Shown: positions 23,341 to 31,498 of the stretch, in pieces | Layout: every line of letters begins with the position of its first letter | Numbering within the stretch: the stretch's first letter is position 1 | Source of the DNA: a bacterium | GTDB lineage: Bacteria > BMS3Abin14 | DNA length: 48,224 nt | Direction of reading: 5' to 3' | Assembly: GCA_029210545.1 (NCBI GenBank) | Contig: JARGFV010000004.1 | Span: 1,392 to 49,615 of the forward strand | Translations under genes and position numbers: made by a program | Notes under the pieces: model-generated | The model's input: only the letters and a program-made list of their open reading frames with translations | What the model was told of the DNA's origin: nothing | The model's database searches: none

Positions 23341-24605
23341 GTGCCGGGAAGGAGGATGGCAAGGATCGCGTCAAGGTTCCTGCGGGAAGCTCCTTTCGTA
23401 CTTTCAGATCCGATCCGCGCCTGTTTTCCCATCTTTTCCCTGTACACCCCGTCCGATAACAGGTTCTCCAGCTCCAGGCCGAGGGCTGTCTGGTCATCCA
23501 CGACACGGCATCCGCCCGAATCCACGAGGGTCTGCGCGATCTCGCGGAAATTGTGGAGATGCGGACCGGTGAGCACCGGGACTCCGTGCATGGCCGGTTC
23601 CAGCAGGTTGTGCCCGCCGACCGGGACCAGGCTGCCGCCGACAAAGGCGGCGTCCGCCAGGGCGTAAAATCCGTCGAGAACCCCCATTGCGTCCACGAGG
23701 AGGAAGTCTGCATCGGGTGTGCCGCCGTCCCCTGTCCCGGAGAAGCGCTCCCACGAAACTCTTTTCCGGTCCAGAAGAGAAGCGACCGTGTCGAACCTTT
23801 CAGGGTGGCGCGGAACGATGGCTGTCCGGATCCGGCGGCCCTTCAGGGATCTGACAGCTTCCAGGATCGCCTCTTCCTCGCCCTCGTGGGTGCTGCCCGC
23901 AACAAAGAGGAACCCGGATGAGGCCCATCGAGTCACCTCTTCCGGGAGGGGTACTGGCTGAGGCACCCGGTCGTACTTCGTGTTCCCGGTGACAGCCACC
24001 GTTTCCGGCCTTGCGCCCAGTTCCAGGACCCTGCGGGCGTCCTCCTCACTCTGCATGAGGAACAGGGATACACCCCGCAGAAAGGGCCTGAAAAACCATC
24101 GGAATTTCAGGTACCGGGGAAAAGAGGTATCCGAGATGCGCCCGTTGACCAGGACCACCGGGACATCTCTCCGGGAACAGGCACTGAAGAAATTAGGCCA
24201 GATCTCGGTCTCGGCAGTGACGAAGATCTCCGGCCTGACCTTGTCCAGTGCCCTGCTTACAGCAAAGGGAAGATCGAGTGGAAAGAAGAAGATCCGCTGA
24301 ACAAACCCGCACTCCCGCTTCGCCGTCTCCTGGCCGGTGGGCGTGACGGTGGAAAGGACGATCCGCCCCGCAGTCCGTTCGTCCTCCTGGAGGAGGGAGA
24401 GCATGGGCTCGATGGCGAGCACCTCCCCTACGGAGACGGCGTGGCACCAGATCACCGGCCCATCCGGTTCAGGCGCCCGGCCCATGCGCTGGGCGAATCC
24501 GCGCCGGCGTTTTCCAACAAAAAGGAACTGGTAAACGATCCAGGGCAGGCCCAGGATGAGAAAGGCGAACAGGAGCAGATTGTACAGGACGGTCCTCAGG
24601 CCCAT
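23277..24605 (-). CDS. waaA: 3-deoxy-D-manno-octulosonic acid transferase
   Basis: WaaA (KdtA) adds Kdo from CMP-Kdo to lipid IVA on the cytoplasmic face of the inner membrane. The 442-residue product has an N-terminal membrane anchor (about 5-27) and the family motifs IWCHAVSVGEVLA, ETEIWPNFF and the donor-site run FVGGSLVPVGGHNLLEPAMHGVPVLTGPH. The last 20 or so residues extend beyond typical homologues and come from the 64-base overlap with the convergent GT4 gene. It is the last gene of the LPS block. Whether it adds one or two Kdo units cannot be told. Confidence 0.94.
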   Translation of the reverse strand: MGLRTVLYNLLLFAFLILGLPWIVYQFLFVGKRRRGFAQRMGRAPEPDGPVIWCHAVSVGEVLAIEPMLSLLQEDERTAGRIVLSTVTPTGQETAKRECGFVQRIFFFPLDLPFAVSRALDKVRPEIFVTAETEIWPNFFSACSRRDVPVVLVNGRISDTSFPRYLKFRWFFRPFLRGVSLFLMQSEEDARRVLELGARPETVAVTGNTKYDRVPQPVPLPEEVTRWASSGFLFVAGSTHEGEEEAILEAVRSLKGRRIRTAIVPRHPERFDTVASLLDRKRVSWERFSGTGDGGTPDADFLLVDAMGVLDGFYALADAAFVGGSLVPVGGHNLLEPAMHGVPVLTGPHLHNFREIAQTLVDSGGCRVVDDQTALGLELENLLSDGVYREKMGKQARIGSESTKGASRRNLDAILAILLPGTQSADPGEYPLREGPSERVSK

Positions 24606-24608
24606 GGG

Positions 24609-25409
24609 CTATTCCTGCTCGGAGAGCACCTGGGCCGGGGAGACGGATACCCCATCAGCCAGTACGTAGCTTTTTAGCTCCGCGTCGATACTGCCGACGC
24701 GGACCTTGCTTTTCATGAGGATCGGGATCCGGTATTGATCCCGTGTCACCCAGATGATGAGGTCTCCCGTTCTCCGGAACAGCCCCTCGTACTTGAGTTT
24801 CGGGTGGATCTTCCATGTGCGGAAGGTGCCGGCCCTGACCTTGACCTCTTCCTCGGCCAGGATATCCACCTCGAGTTCCCAGTTTTTCTTTCCCTCGAAA
24901 ACCCTGAGGTTCACAGGTTCCCCCACCACCAGATCCATGTTGCGCAGCGCGTAAAGAGAGGAAAGGTTGTCCTGAGTCCCCACGGGGATCTCGTAAACCT
25001 GGCTCTGGACTTCGTCCTTGTTTGTGATGATCCGTGTCACCGTCAGGGCGTTCTGGTCGAAAATGAGAGTCCGTTTCCTCCTCTTTCCACCTTCCCGCAT
25101 GTTGAAATCGTATTTGCGCGTCAGGCCATCGGCGGGGTGGATATGGGTCTCGTAACGGTTCCGGACCTTGTAGACCACATCCACCAGGCTCCTCGATTCG
25201 GCGGTCGAGATGACCCGGTACAGGACGGCTCCATCCACCACATCCCCTTCCACGATCTCCATGACCGAATCCCCGGCAGGAATACCGGCCCATTTCAGGA
25301 CGTATTCGAGCCGCTCACCCGGCCCGAAGGCCGTCACCCCTTCCGCCGGGAGCAGCGACGACGCTCCCAGTAGCAGGATCAATGACATGAGTATAAGGAT
25401 GACTCTCAC
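24609..25409 (-). CDS. DUF3108 domain protein, exported
   Basis: The 266-residue protein starts at a GTG (25409) that overlaps the gmhB stop. It has a signal peptide (VILILMSLILLLGASSLLPAEG) and a DUF3108 domain: LEYVLKWAGIPAGDSVMEI at the start, a repeated beta pattern, then IWVTRDQYRIPILMKSKVRVGSIDAELKSY near the end. It probably forms a periplasmic beta structure. The function of the family is not established. Its place between gmhB and waaA suggests an envelope role. Confidence 0.8.
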   Translation of the reverse strand: MRVILILMSLILLLGASSLLPAEGVTAFGPGERLEYVLKWAGIPAGDSVMEIVEGDVVDGAVLYRVISTAESRSLVDVVYKVRNRYETHIHPADGLTRKYDFNMREGGKRRKRTLIFDQNALTVTRIITNKDEVQSQVYEIPVGTQDNLSSLYALRNMDLVVGEPVNLRVFEGKKNWELEVDILAEEEVKVRAGTFRTWKIHPKLKYEGLFRRTGDLIIWVTRDQYRIPILMKSKVRVGSIDAELKSYVLADGVSVSPAQVLSEQE

Positions 25410-25972
25410 TTTCCTTCCTCCTTCAGGATGTGCATCACGGCGGCCGCAAGGTCCCGGACCCGGACCGTCCCCACGGGGAGGTTGCCTTCGACATCCTTAC
25501 CCGTCTCCACCAGTACCGTGTGCAGCCCGCTTTGATCACCCATGAACACATCCCTGGCCGTGTCACCGATCATCCAGGAGCGCCCGGTGTCCACGCCAAG
25601 GTCTCCCGCCGCACGCCGGGCCATCAGGTTCTGCGGCTTCCTGCACTGGCACCCGTCGTCAGGGTGGTGGGGGCAGTAGTAGACAGCATCGATCCGCAAA
25701 CTGTGCTCAGACAGCATCTTCATCATGGCCAGGTTGACGGCAACAGCGGTCCCCTCGTCGAAGTAGCCCCTGGCGATGCCGGACTGGTTGGTCAGGACCA
25801 CGAGGAGATACCCCGCCTCCTGAAGCCTTTTCATCGCTTCGACAGCCCCGGGATAAAAATGGACCCCCCCCGGATCGCCCAGGTAGCCGGTCTCGTCGAT
25901 GATGGTCCCGTCCCGGTCGAGGAAGACAGCCGGGCGCCGAGCTTCTGTTGTTTGCACTGGTTGGGGACTCAT
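25406..25972 (-). CDS. gmhB: D-glycero-beta-D-manno-heptose 1,7-bisphosphate 7-phosphatase
   Basis: GmhB removes the 7-phosphate from heptose bisphosphate in ADP-heptose synthesis for LPS core. The 188-residue HAD protein has the catalytic FLDRDGTI (DxD), the TNQSGIARG motif II, and the zinc-binding loop CPHHPDDGCQCRKP, which separates GmhB from histidinol phosphatases. MIGDTARDVFMG is the last HAD motif. It fits with the heptosyltransferase-like genes at 10277 and 12665. Other heptose genes (gmhA, hldE) are not in the window. Confidence 0.93.
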   Translation of the reverse strand: MSPQPVQTTEARRPAVFLDRDGTIIDETGYLGDPGGVHFYPGAVEAMKRLQEAGYLLVVLTNQSGIARGYFDEGTAVAVNLAMMKMLSEHSLRIDAVYYCPHHPDDGCQCRKPQNLMARRAAGDLGVDTGRSWMIGDTARDVFMGDQSGLHTVLVETGKDVEGNLPVGTVRVRDLAAAVMHILKEEGK

Positions 25973-26017
25973 AACAAAATCTCCAATGATTTTTTTGACA
26001 GAAGAAACCAGCCCTTA

Positions 26018-26083
26018 GTAAGGGGGTATGGGTGTCAAGGGGTATGGGTGAAAAACCACATTTTTACACCCTTACTCCCTTAC
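26018..26083. repeat. 18-bp imperfect inverted repeat between gmhB and lpxL
   Basis: GTAAGGGGGTATGGGTGT (26018-26035) pairs with 26066-26083 with two mismatches. GGGTATGGGTG is also directly repeated at 26024 and 26040. This hairpin lies in the only sizeable gap (137 bases) between lpxL and gmhB and could attenuate or protect the transcript. Confidence 0.6.
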
Positions 26084-26109
26084 ATCCCTACTTCCATGCC
26101 TGTGGCTTC

Positions 26110-26991
26110 TCAGGGCCGCGGTCTCGTCCTCCACCTGTCGTGGAGCCAGGTCCACTGGTCCGGATGGCGCCTGATGGCCTTTTCCGTCCACCGGGTATAG
26201 GCTGCCGTCCTTTCCAGGATATCGACCTCCTGGTTATCGTGGCTCTCTGTCACGATGGGTTCATCGAACACCACCGTGTGTCTCCCGTCCGCCCTGAAGA
26301 TGTGCACCGGCACGACCGGCGCCCCGGTCCGGCGCGCGATAATGGCCAGGCTGGAAAGGGTACAGGCCTGCCTGCCGAAAAAAGGAACGAAAACACCTTC
26401 CTTCCTGCGGGCGTTCTGGTCGAGGACGAACCCGACAACCCCTCCTTTTTTCAGCTGTTTCAGGCTCTCCTTCATGGTTCCCCTGCCCATGAGCATCCTG
26501 ACCCCTGACTTTTCACGGTAACCCATCCAGATCCTGTTAAGGGCATCGCTGCGGCTGACCTTGGTGATAAGGGCAAGGGGGTAGCCCTTCATGGCTATGG
26601 CCGCGCTGAGATAATCCCAGTTGCCGAGGTGGGCCGAAAGCAGAAGCACTCCCCTCCCCTGGTCGAGGGCAGCCCGGAGTTTCTCCTCGCCCTCCACGGT
26701 GACCCGGTCCAGGAGTTCCCGGGGAGGGAGGGTCGGCAGCCGGAAGAACTCGGCGATGTTCAGGCCCAGGTGCCCATAGGAGCGCCGTACGATCTCCCGT
26801 CTTTCCGGGGCTTTGAGCTCGTCGCCGTAAGCCAGGCGGACATTTTCAAGGGCGAGCCGTCTTCTCGAACCGATAACATGGTAGATGAGCATCCCCAGCC
26901 ATCGCCCAAGGCCCAGGGCCCCCTTTTCGGGAAGGGCACAAAAGAGGGCCGAGGTCAACGCCAGCAGCGTTTTTTCAAGCTGATATCTCAT
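26110..26991 (-). CDS. lpxL: Kdo-lipid A acyltransferase, LpxL/HtrB family
   Basis: From the ATG at 26991, which overlaps the lpxK stop (ATGA), the product has 293 residues. It has an N-terminal hydrophobic segment and an LPLAT catalytic domain with LLLSAHLGNWDYLS (the H-x4-D dyad) and GVVGFVLDQNARR. LpxL-type enzymes add secondary acyl chains to Kdo-lipid A from acyl-ACP. The frame is open further upstream but that part is antisense to lpxK's end. Which position and chain are acylated is unknown. Confidence 0.88.
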   Translation of the reverse strand: MRYQLEKTLLALTSALFCALPEKGALGLGRWLGMLIYHVIGSRRRLALENVRLAYGDELKAPERREIVRRSYGHLGLNIAEFFRLPTLPPRELLDRVTVEGEEKLRAALDQGRGVLLLSAHLGNWDYLSAAIAMKGYPLALITKVSRSDALNRIWMGYREKSGVRMLMGRGTMKESLKQLKKGGVVGFVLDQNARRKEGVFVPFFGRQACTLSSLAIIARRTGAPVVPVHIFRADGRHTVVFDEPIVTESHDNQEVDILERTAAYTRWTEKAIRRHPDQWTWLHDRWRTRPRP

Positions 26992-28064
26992 GAAAGGGGC
27001 TTTCCGGATGTACTGCCCACGAGGGCGAGCACCGGCTCGAGGAGAGTATCCCCGCCGCCGTGGACCTTGGTCTCCACGGCCAGGGCGAAACATGGCATTG
27101 ACCTTTTCCCGACCGGCGGCAGCCTCACCGCATCCTTTTCGGTAGTTACAAGGGCCGCGGCTCCCATCTCTCCGGCTCTTTCGATAACGCGATCGATGTC
27201 CCTATCGGTGTATGGATGGTGATCGGGGAAGACCATCATGTCGAGGACATCGAGCCCGGACTTTTCGAGACTGCGTCTGAACCCTTCGGGACTGGCGATC
27301 CCGCAAAAGGCAAGAAAAGGGCCTGCTGACCCAGGATCATCGTGTTTATCACTGTCTCCATCCAGGGATAAAAGCCCGGTGGAATGATAATCGGTCCATG
27401 CCACAGGCGCTGCTGTATACCCGCGCAACATTCTGGTGAAATCGCCATCCGGGTTCGATGCCCTTGTCACCACGACAATATCGGCATCGGCCAGTCGGAA
27501 AAGGGGTTCCCTCAGGGTGCCGGCCGGCAGGAGCATACCGTTTCCAAAGCGCATGATATTATCCACGACCAGGATATCGAGATCCCTTTCAAGCCGCCTG
27601 TGCTGAAAACCGTCATCCAGGATGAAAAGGTCCACGTCGTGATGCCGAAGAACCGCGAGACCCGCCTCATACCGGTCAGCCGCGACCGCAACGGTGACCT
27701 CGCCCAGCCTGGCAGCCATCAGGAACGGTTCGTCCCCAACCAGCTGCCAGGGCTGTCGGAGGTCGACGAGGGAAGGTCCCGATCCTTTACGGCCATAACC
27801 ACGGGACAGGATAGCCGGCCGTACACCCCTGTCCCTGAGTGCGCCTGCAAGCCAGAGTACGAAGGGAGTTTTCCCTCCACCACCTGCCGTCAGATTCCCG
27901 ACACTTACAACAGGACGCGGCAGCTTCCTCCTCCTGAGGATGCCTGCACCGTACAGGGCACGGTGGATCGATGCGAGCACCCCGTACAGGAGAGAAATCG
28001 GAATGAGCAAAGGCAAAAGGACTGCCGGAGGCCTTCGTAACTGAAAGTTTATCGGAAGACGCAC
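26988..28064 (-). CDS. lpxK: Tetraacyldisaccharide 4'-kinase
   Basis: LpxK phosphorylates the 4' position of the tetraacyl disaccharide to give lipid IVA. The 358-residue protein has an N-terminal membrane segment (PAVLLPLLIPISLLYGVL). The P-loop follows as SVGNLTAGGGGKTPFVLWLA (about 57-76). DLFILDDGFQHRRLERDLDILV is the conserved DDGFQH catalytic segment. The length is normal. It is translationally coupled to lpxL. Confidence 0.95.
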   Translation of the reverse strand: MRLPINFQLRRPPAVLLPLLIPISLLYGVLASIHRALYGAGILRRRKLPRPVVSVGNLTAGGGGKTPFVLWLAGALRDRGVRPAILSRGYGRKGSGPSLVDLRQPWQLVGDEPFLMAARLGEVTVAVAADRYEAGLAVLRHHDVDLFILDDGFQHRRLERDLDILVVDNIMRFGNGMLLPAGTLREPLFRLADADIVVVTRASNPDGDFTRMLRGYTAAPVAWTDYHSTGLLSLDGDSDKHDDPGSAGPFLAFCGIASPEGFRRSLEKSGLDVLDMMVFPDHHPYTDRDIDRVIERAGEMGAAALVTTEKDAVRLPPVGKRSMPCFALAVETKVHGGGDTLLEPVLALVGSTSGKPLS

Positions 28065-28079
28065 AGTTCCGGCCCTTTT

Positions 28080-28108
28080 ATTGATGGACCCGCAAAAAGT
28101 CCATCAAT
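28080..28108. repeat. 10-bp perfect hairpin with CGCAAAAA loop
   Basis: ATTGATGGAC (28080-28089) pairs with GTCCATCAAT (28099-28108). The loop CCGCAAAAA contains the GACTTTTTGCG core (reverse strand) of the repeat family found elsewhere in this window. It separates the Trm112-like gene from lpxK. Confidence 0.8.
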
Positions 28109-28109
28109 T

Positions 28110-28277
28110 TCAGATCTCTTCCGCCTCGTCGATGAGCATGACAGGGATGTCGTCTTCAACCCTGTATCTCAACTTGCAGCTGTGACAGACAAGGGAACTC
28201 CCGCCGTTTTCCGGCTGCACGGCCCCCTTGCACCTGGGACAGGCCAGGATGTCCAGAAGTTCCTGATCGATGGGCAT
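28110..28277 (-). CDS. Trm112/UPF0434-family small zinc protein
   Basis: This 55-residue ORF starts MPIDQELLDILACPRCKGAV and has a second pair VCHSCKLRYRVEDDIPVML, giving the CxxC...CxxC zinc site of the Trm112/YcaR family. AAGGAG lies before the ATG. Homologues are often found in LPS operons next to lpxK and kdsB. Trm112 itself partners methyltransferases; the bacterial role is not settled. Confidence 0.9.
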   Translation of the reverse strand: MPIDQELLDILACPRCKGAVQPENGGSSLVCHSCKLRYRVEDDIPVMLIDEAEEI

Positions 28278-28297
28278 GTTCTGCTCCTTGCAAAAAA

Positions 28298-28396
28298 GTT
28301 TACGGTTTACGGTTTACGGTTCACAGTTTCAACCACTTCCATCCTATTTTAAACGGTTCGGGTCTGACTGTTAACGGTGAACTGTGAACCGTTAAC
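28298..28396. repeat. Two heptamer tracts forming a hairpin (GTTTACG/GTTCACA)
   Basis: GTTTACG x3, GTTCACA and GTTTCAA run from 28298 to 28332 in 7-bp register. TGTTAAC, GGTGAAC, TGTGAAC and CGTTAAC run from 28369 to 28396. CGGTTCACAGTT in the first block is complementary to AACTGTGAACCG in the second. The second block includes the stop codon of the following DUF374 gene. Confidence 0.8.
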
Positions 28397-29078
28397 TTAT
28401 CTTCCTTCCCACCATCTCGTCCGCCCTCTCCTGGAGGTCGAGCAGTGTTTTTTTGACCATGGCACTATCCCTGGCCATGGCGGCGTCGCTGGTGTCCCCG
28501 TCCAGGGCTATGGGGGGCCCGAAAAGGACCACACCCCTGCTGAACGGCCAGGGCAGGAGGTAAAGGTCCCATGCTCCGGAAAAGATATGGGCCGGCCTGG
28601 CCGAAGAGGTCATCGGGATGATGGGGCACCCCATTTTTTTCGCCAGGTACACCGCGCCGGGCTTCACCTCGTGGATCGGTCCCTTGGGGCCGTCCACGGC
28701 GAAGGTGGCGTGGAACCCCTCATCCATCTTCCTTTTCAGGCCGATGAGTCCACGCGCGCCGCCCCTCGAAGCCGATCCCCTGACAACCGCATACCCGAGC
28801 CTCGACATGACACTTGCCTGGAGCTCCCCGTCCCGGCTCAGGCTGGACAGGACGGACAGTTTACGGCCCACCAGAAAACCGGTGAGGAGAAACTGACGAC
28901 CATGAAAAAACGCCAGGATCACCCTCTGGCCGGTCCCTTCCAGACAATCGAGATGCTCCAGACCCTCGCTGCGCACCCTCATGGTGGCCGTCACCGTACG
29001 GATGATCCCCCTCACAAGGGGCGGTATGAAGGTTGCCGTGAACCAGGAACTTTTTTTAGGGCCTGCCGACGAGTTCAT
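28392..29078 (-). CDS. DUF374 lysophospholipid acyltransferase-like protein (copy 1)
   Basis: The 228-residue protein has an LPLAT-like fold. It shows ILAFFHGRQFLL (the His of the acyltransferase motif), AVDGPKGPIHEVKPGAVYLAKKMGCPIIPM and GAWDLYLLPWPFSRGVVLFGPP. DUF374 proteins are predicted acyltransferases of the inner membrane; some act on lipid A precursors in late steps. It overlaps the next paralogue upstream by 23 bases, and the two are clearly similar along their length, which indicates tandem duplication. The stop codon lies in a heptamer repeat. Confidence 0.85.
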   Translation of the reverse strand: MNSSAGPKKSSWFTATFIPPLVRGIIRTVTATMRVRSEGLEHLDCLEGTGQRVILAFFHGRQFLLTGFLVGRKLSVLSSLSRDGELQASVMSRLGYAVVRGSASRGGARGLIGLKRKMDEGFHATFAVDGPKGPIHEVKPGAVYLAKKMGCPIIPMTSSARPAHIFSGAWDLYLLPWPFSRGVVLFGPPIALDGDTSDAAMARDSAMVKKTLLDLQERADEMVGRKIS

Positions 29079-29760
29079 CGGCCCCCCTCGTCAGCTTTTC
29101 CAGGACCTTCTCTACAAGCCGGCAGTCTCTCTGTATGGCTTCATCACTCAGATCCTGGTCCAGCACCATGATCTCACCGAATTTGACCAGCGTCCTGGAA
29201 AAGGGCATGGGGAGAAGGTAACGGTCCCAGACGGATGTGAACAGGGCTGACGGGGATGCCGATGTCGTGACCGGGACGAGGGGGATACCGAGCTTCTTGG
29301 ATATGTACACGGCTCCGGGCTTGACAACCCCATAAGGGCCCCTGGGCCCATCCACGGCAAAGGCTCCCACCATCCCCTTGCGGACAAGCTTGATCATTCC
29401 GGCCAGAACGCGGGCGCCGCCCCCCTTGCTGGAGCCCATAACGGTCGTGACCCCGAAACCGGCCAGCACGCGGGACTGGATCTCGCCCATATAGCTGATA
29501 CCGGTCATGACGACCACCGGCCACCCCCTGAGTTCGTGGACGAGGAGGAGCTGCCTTCCGTGGAAGAACGCCAGGACGAAGGGCTGCCCGTCCTGCACCA
29601 TTTTCATCACCGGGCCCTCGCCCGAAAACCTCCCCCTCAGCGTAAAACCCAGCGCCCTGATCAGGGACCGTACCAGGGGTGGGAAAACCGGCAGAACGTT
29701 GTACGCCTGACGCTTGCGGAACTCCCTAAACCACCTGGTTTTCTGGTTCCTGGTCTCCAT
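29056..29760 (-). CDS. DUF374 lysophospholipid acyltransferase-like protein (copy 2)
   Basis: From the ATG at 29760, with AGGAAG nine bases upstream, the protein has 234 residues. An ATG at 29769 is also possible. It shares with copy 1 the blocks FVLAFFHGRQLLL, SKGGGARVLAGM, AVDGPRGPYGVVKPGAVYISKKLG and DRYLLPMPFSRTLVKFG. Its 5' end overlaps the msbA 3' end. Two adjacent DUF374 genes plus LpxL suggest more than one late acylation of lipid A. This is inference. Confidence 0.84.
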   Translation of the reverse strand: METRNQKTRWFREFRKRQAYNVLPVFPPLVRSLIRALGFTLRGRFSGEGPVMKMVQDGQPFVLAFFHGRQLLLVHELRGWPVVVMTGISYMGEIQSRVLAGFGVTTVMGSSKGGGARVLAGMIKLVRKGMVGAFAVDGPRGPYGVVKPGAVYISKKLGIPLVPVTTSASPSALFTSVWDRYLLPMPFSRTLVKFGEIMVLDQDLSDEAIQRDCRLVEKVLEKLTRGADELVGRP

Positions 29761-31498
29761 GGGCCCCATCTTCCTCTATCAAGAGTGAATACAGGCGCGA
29801 GTACTCCCCTTCAGCTGCGAGGAGCTGGTCGTGTCGGCCCGATTCCACGATCCGTCCGTCCGAAACAACGATGATCAGGTCAGCGTCGGTCACCGTAGAG
29901 ATGCGGTGGGCGATGACGAGGGTCGTCCTCCCCTCGACGAGGTTCTCAAGAGCTTTCTGGACAAGGTGCTCTGACTCTGTGTCCAGGGAACTTGTCGCCT
30001 CATCGAGGATAAGGATCGGTGAGTTTTTGAGGATAGCCCGCGCGATGGACAGCCTCTGCCGCTGGCCGCCGGAAAGCCGGCTTCCGCGCTCACCGATGAC
30101 GGTATCGATCCCCCCTGGGAGCGCTGCCACGAAATCGTGGACGTAAGCTGCATCCAGGGCCCTTTGAAGGTCCTCCTCGGAAACGCCCTCCATCCCGTAG
30201 CAGATGTTGTTCCGTATGGTGTCGTTGAAGAGCACAACTTCCTGGGAAACGATGGAGATCTGCCGGCGAAGGCTCTTCTGGGTGACATGGCGGACATCGT
30301 GATCATCGACGAGGACAGATCCCTCGGTGGCATCGTAAAAACGGGGGATGAGGTTGACCAGGGTGGTCTTGCCTCCTCCGCTTGTGCCGACAATGGCCAG
30401 TTTGGTGCCTGGTTCAACATCCAGTTCAATATTTTTCAGGACCCACTCTTCCCCGTACCTGAAGCTCACACCCTCGAACCGGATACGGCCTGAGCTGTAA
30501 GGCAGCTCCACGGCATCGGGTGCGTCGGCGATCTCCGGAGAGATATCCAGGATCGCGAAAACACGCTCGGAGGCTGCAAGGCCCTGCTGAATGATGTTGT
30601 TCACCGAAGTAATGTGCTTGACCGGCTCGTAAAGCATCATGAGGGCAGCGAGGAAGGAGAAGAACTCTCCCACCGTCATCCGGCCATTCATCACGGTCAT
30701 GCCGCCGATCCAGATGATAAGGGCCACGGACGCGGCGCCGATGAACTCCATGACAGGGTTGGACAGGGCCTTGACCCTCTGTATCTTGATAAAGGTCTTG
30801 ACCAGCCGCTCGTTCTCTCCCTTGAACCTCGCGAGTTCCTTTTCCTCCGTCCCGAACGCCTTGATCAGCCCCGCTCCCGAGATGCGCTCCTGCATGAGCT
30901 TGCTCAGATCACCCATGCGCTCCTGGCTTTTCCGGCTGGCTTTCTTCATGCTTCTTCCGAACCTGGTCAGGGGGTAAAAGGAAAGGGGCAGTCCGATAAT
31001 GGCTAAAAAACCCAGCTCCGTATTGCGGTAAAAAACGACCGCCGTCAGGCCCACGATGGTAAAGACGTCGCGGACCGCTCCCACCAGCGCCTCGGTGATG
31101 GCATTCTGCATCATGGACACATCGTAGGTGACCCTGGACATGAGCACCCCCGTCGGGGTCTCGGTGAAAAAGGACATGGAAAGACGGTGCAGGTGCTCGT
31201 AGAGCTCGTTCCGTATATCCTGGACGATCTTAAGCCCTGTCCAGCTCATGAGGTAGGTGCGGACGTAGCGGAAAAAACCTTTGAAAAGGTAGATGACGAT
31301 GATGGCGGCGGGCACCAGCAGCAGCATCTCCCTGTCGCCGGCGATAAAAACGTCATCCAGGACGTTCTTGATAAGGAGCGCCGCCATGGCCGTCATGCCG
31401 GCCACCCCCACCATGGCGATCCCCGAGATGACGAGTTTATCCATGTAGGGGCGGACATACCGCAGCAGGCGCTTGTAAACCCTTATGGACTGTTTCAT
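29726..31498 (-). CDS. msbA: Lipid A export ABC transporter MsbA
   Basis: MsbA flips core-lipid A across the inner membrane. The product of 590 residues begins at the ATG at 31498 that overlaps the lpxB stop (ATGA). Six membrane helices fill residues 20-300 (e.g. LVISGIAMVGVAGMTAMAAL). The ATPase domain has GTSGGGKTTLVNL (Walker A, about 375), LSGGQRQRLSIARA (signature) and ILILDEATSSLD (Walker B). The fused half-transporter form works as a homodimer. Placement among lpx genes supports MsbA over a generic exporter. Confidence 0.92.
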   Translation of the reverse strand: MKQSIRVYKRLLRYVRPYMDKLVISGIAMVGVAGMTAMAALLIKNVLDDVFIAGDREMLLLVPAAIIVIYLFKGFFRYVRTYLMSWTGLKIVQDIRNELYEHLHRLSMSFFTETPTGVLMSRVTYDVSMMQNAITEALVGAVRDVFTIVGLTAVVFYRNTELGFLAIIGLPLSFYPLTRFGRSMKKASRKSQERMGDLSKLMQERISGAGLIKAFGTEEKELARFKGENERLVKTFIKIQRVKALSNPVMEFIGAASVALIIWIGGMTVMNGRMTVGEFFSFLAALMMLYEPVKHITSVNNIIQQGLAASERVFAILDISPEIADAPDAVELPYSSGRIRFEGVSFRYGEEWVLKNIELDVEPGTKLAIVGTSGGGKTTLVNLIPRFYDATEGSVLVDDHDVRHVTQKSLRRQISIVSQEVVLFNDTIRNNICYGMEGVSEEDLQRALDAAYVHDFVAALPGGIDTVIGERGSRLSGGQRQRLSIARAILKNSPILILDEATSSLDTESEHLVQKALENLVEGRTTLVIAHRISTVTDADLIIVVSDGRIVESGRHDQLLAAEGEYSRLYSLLIEEDGAHGDQEPENQVV

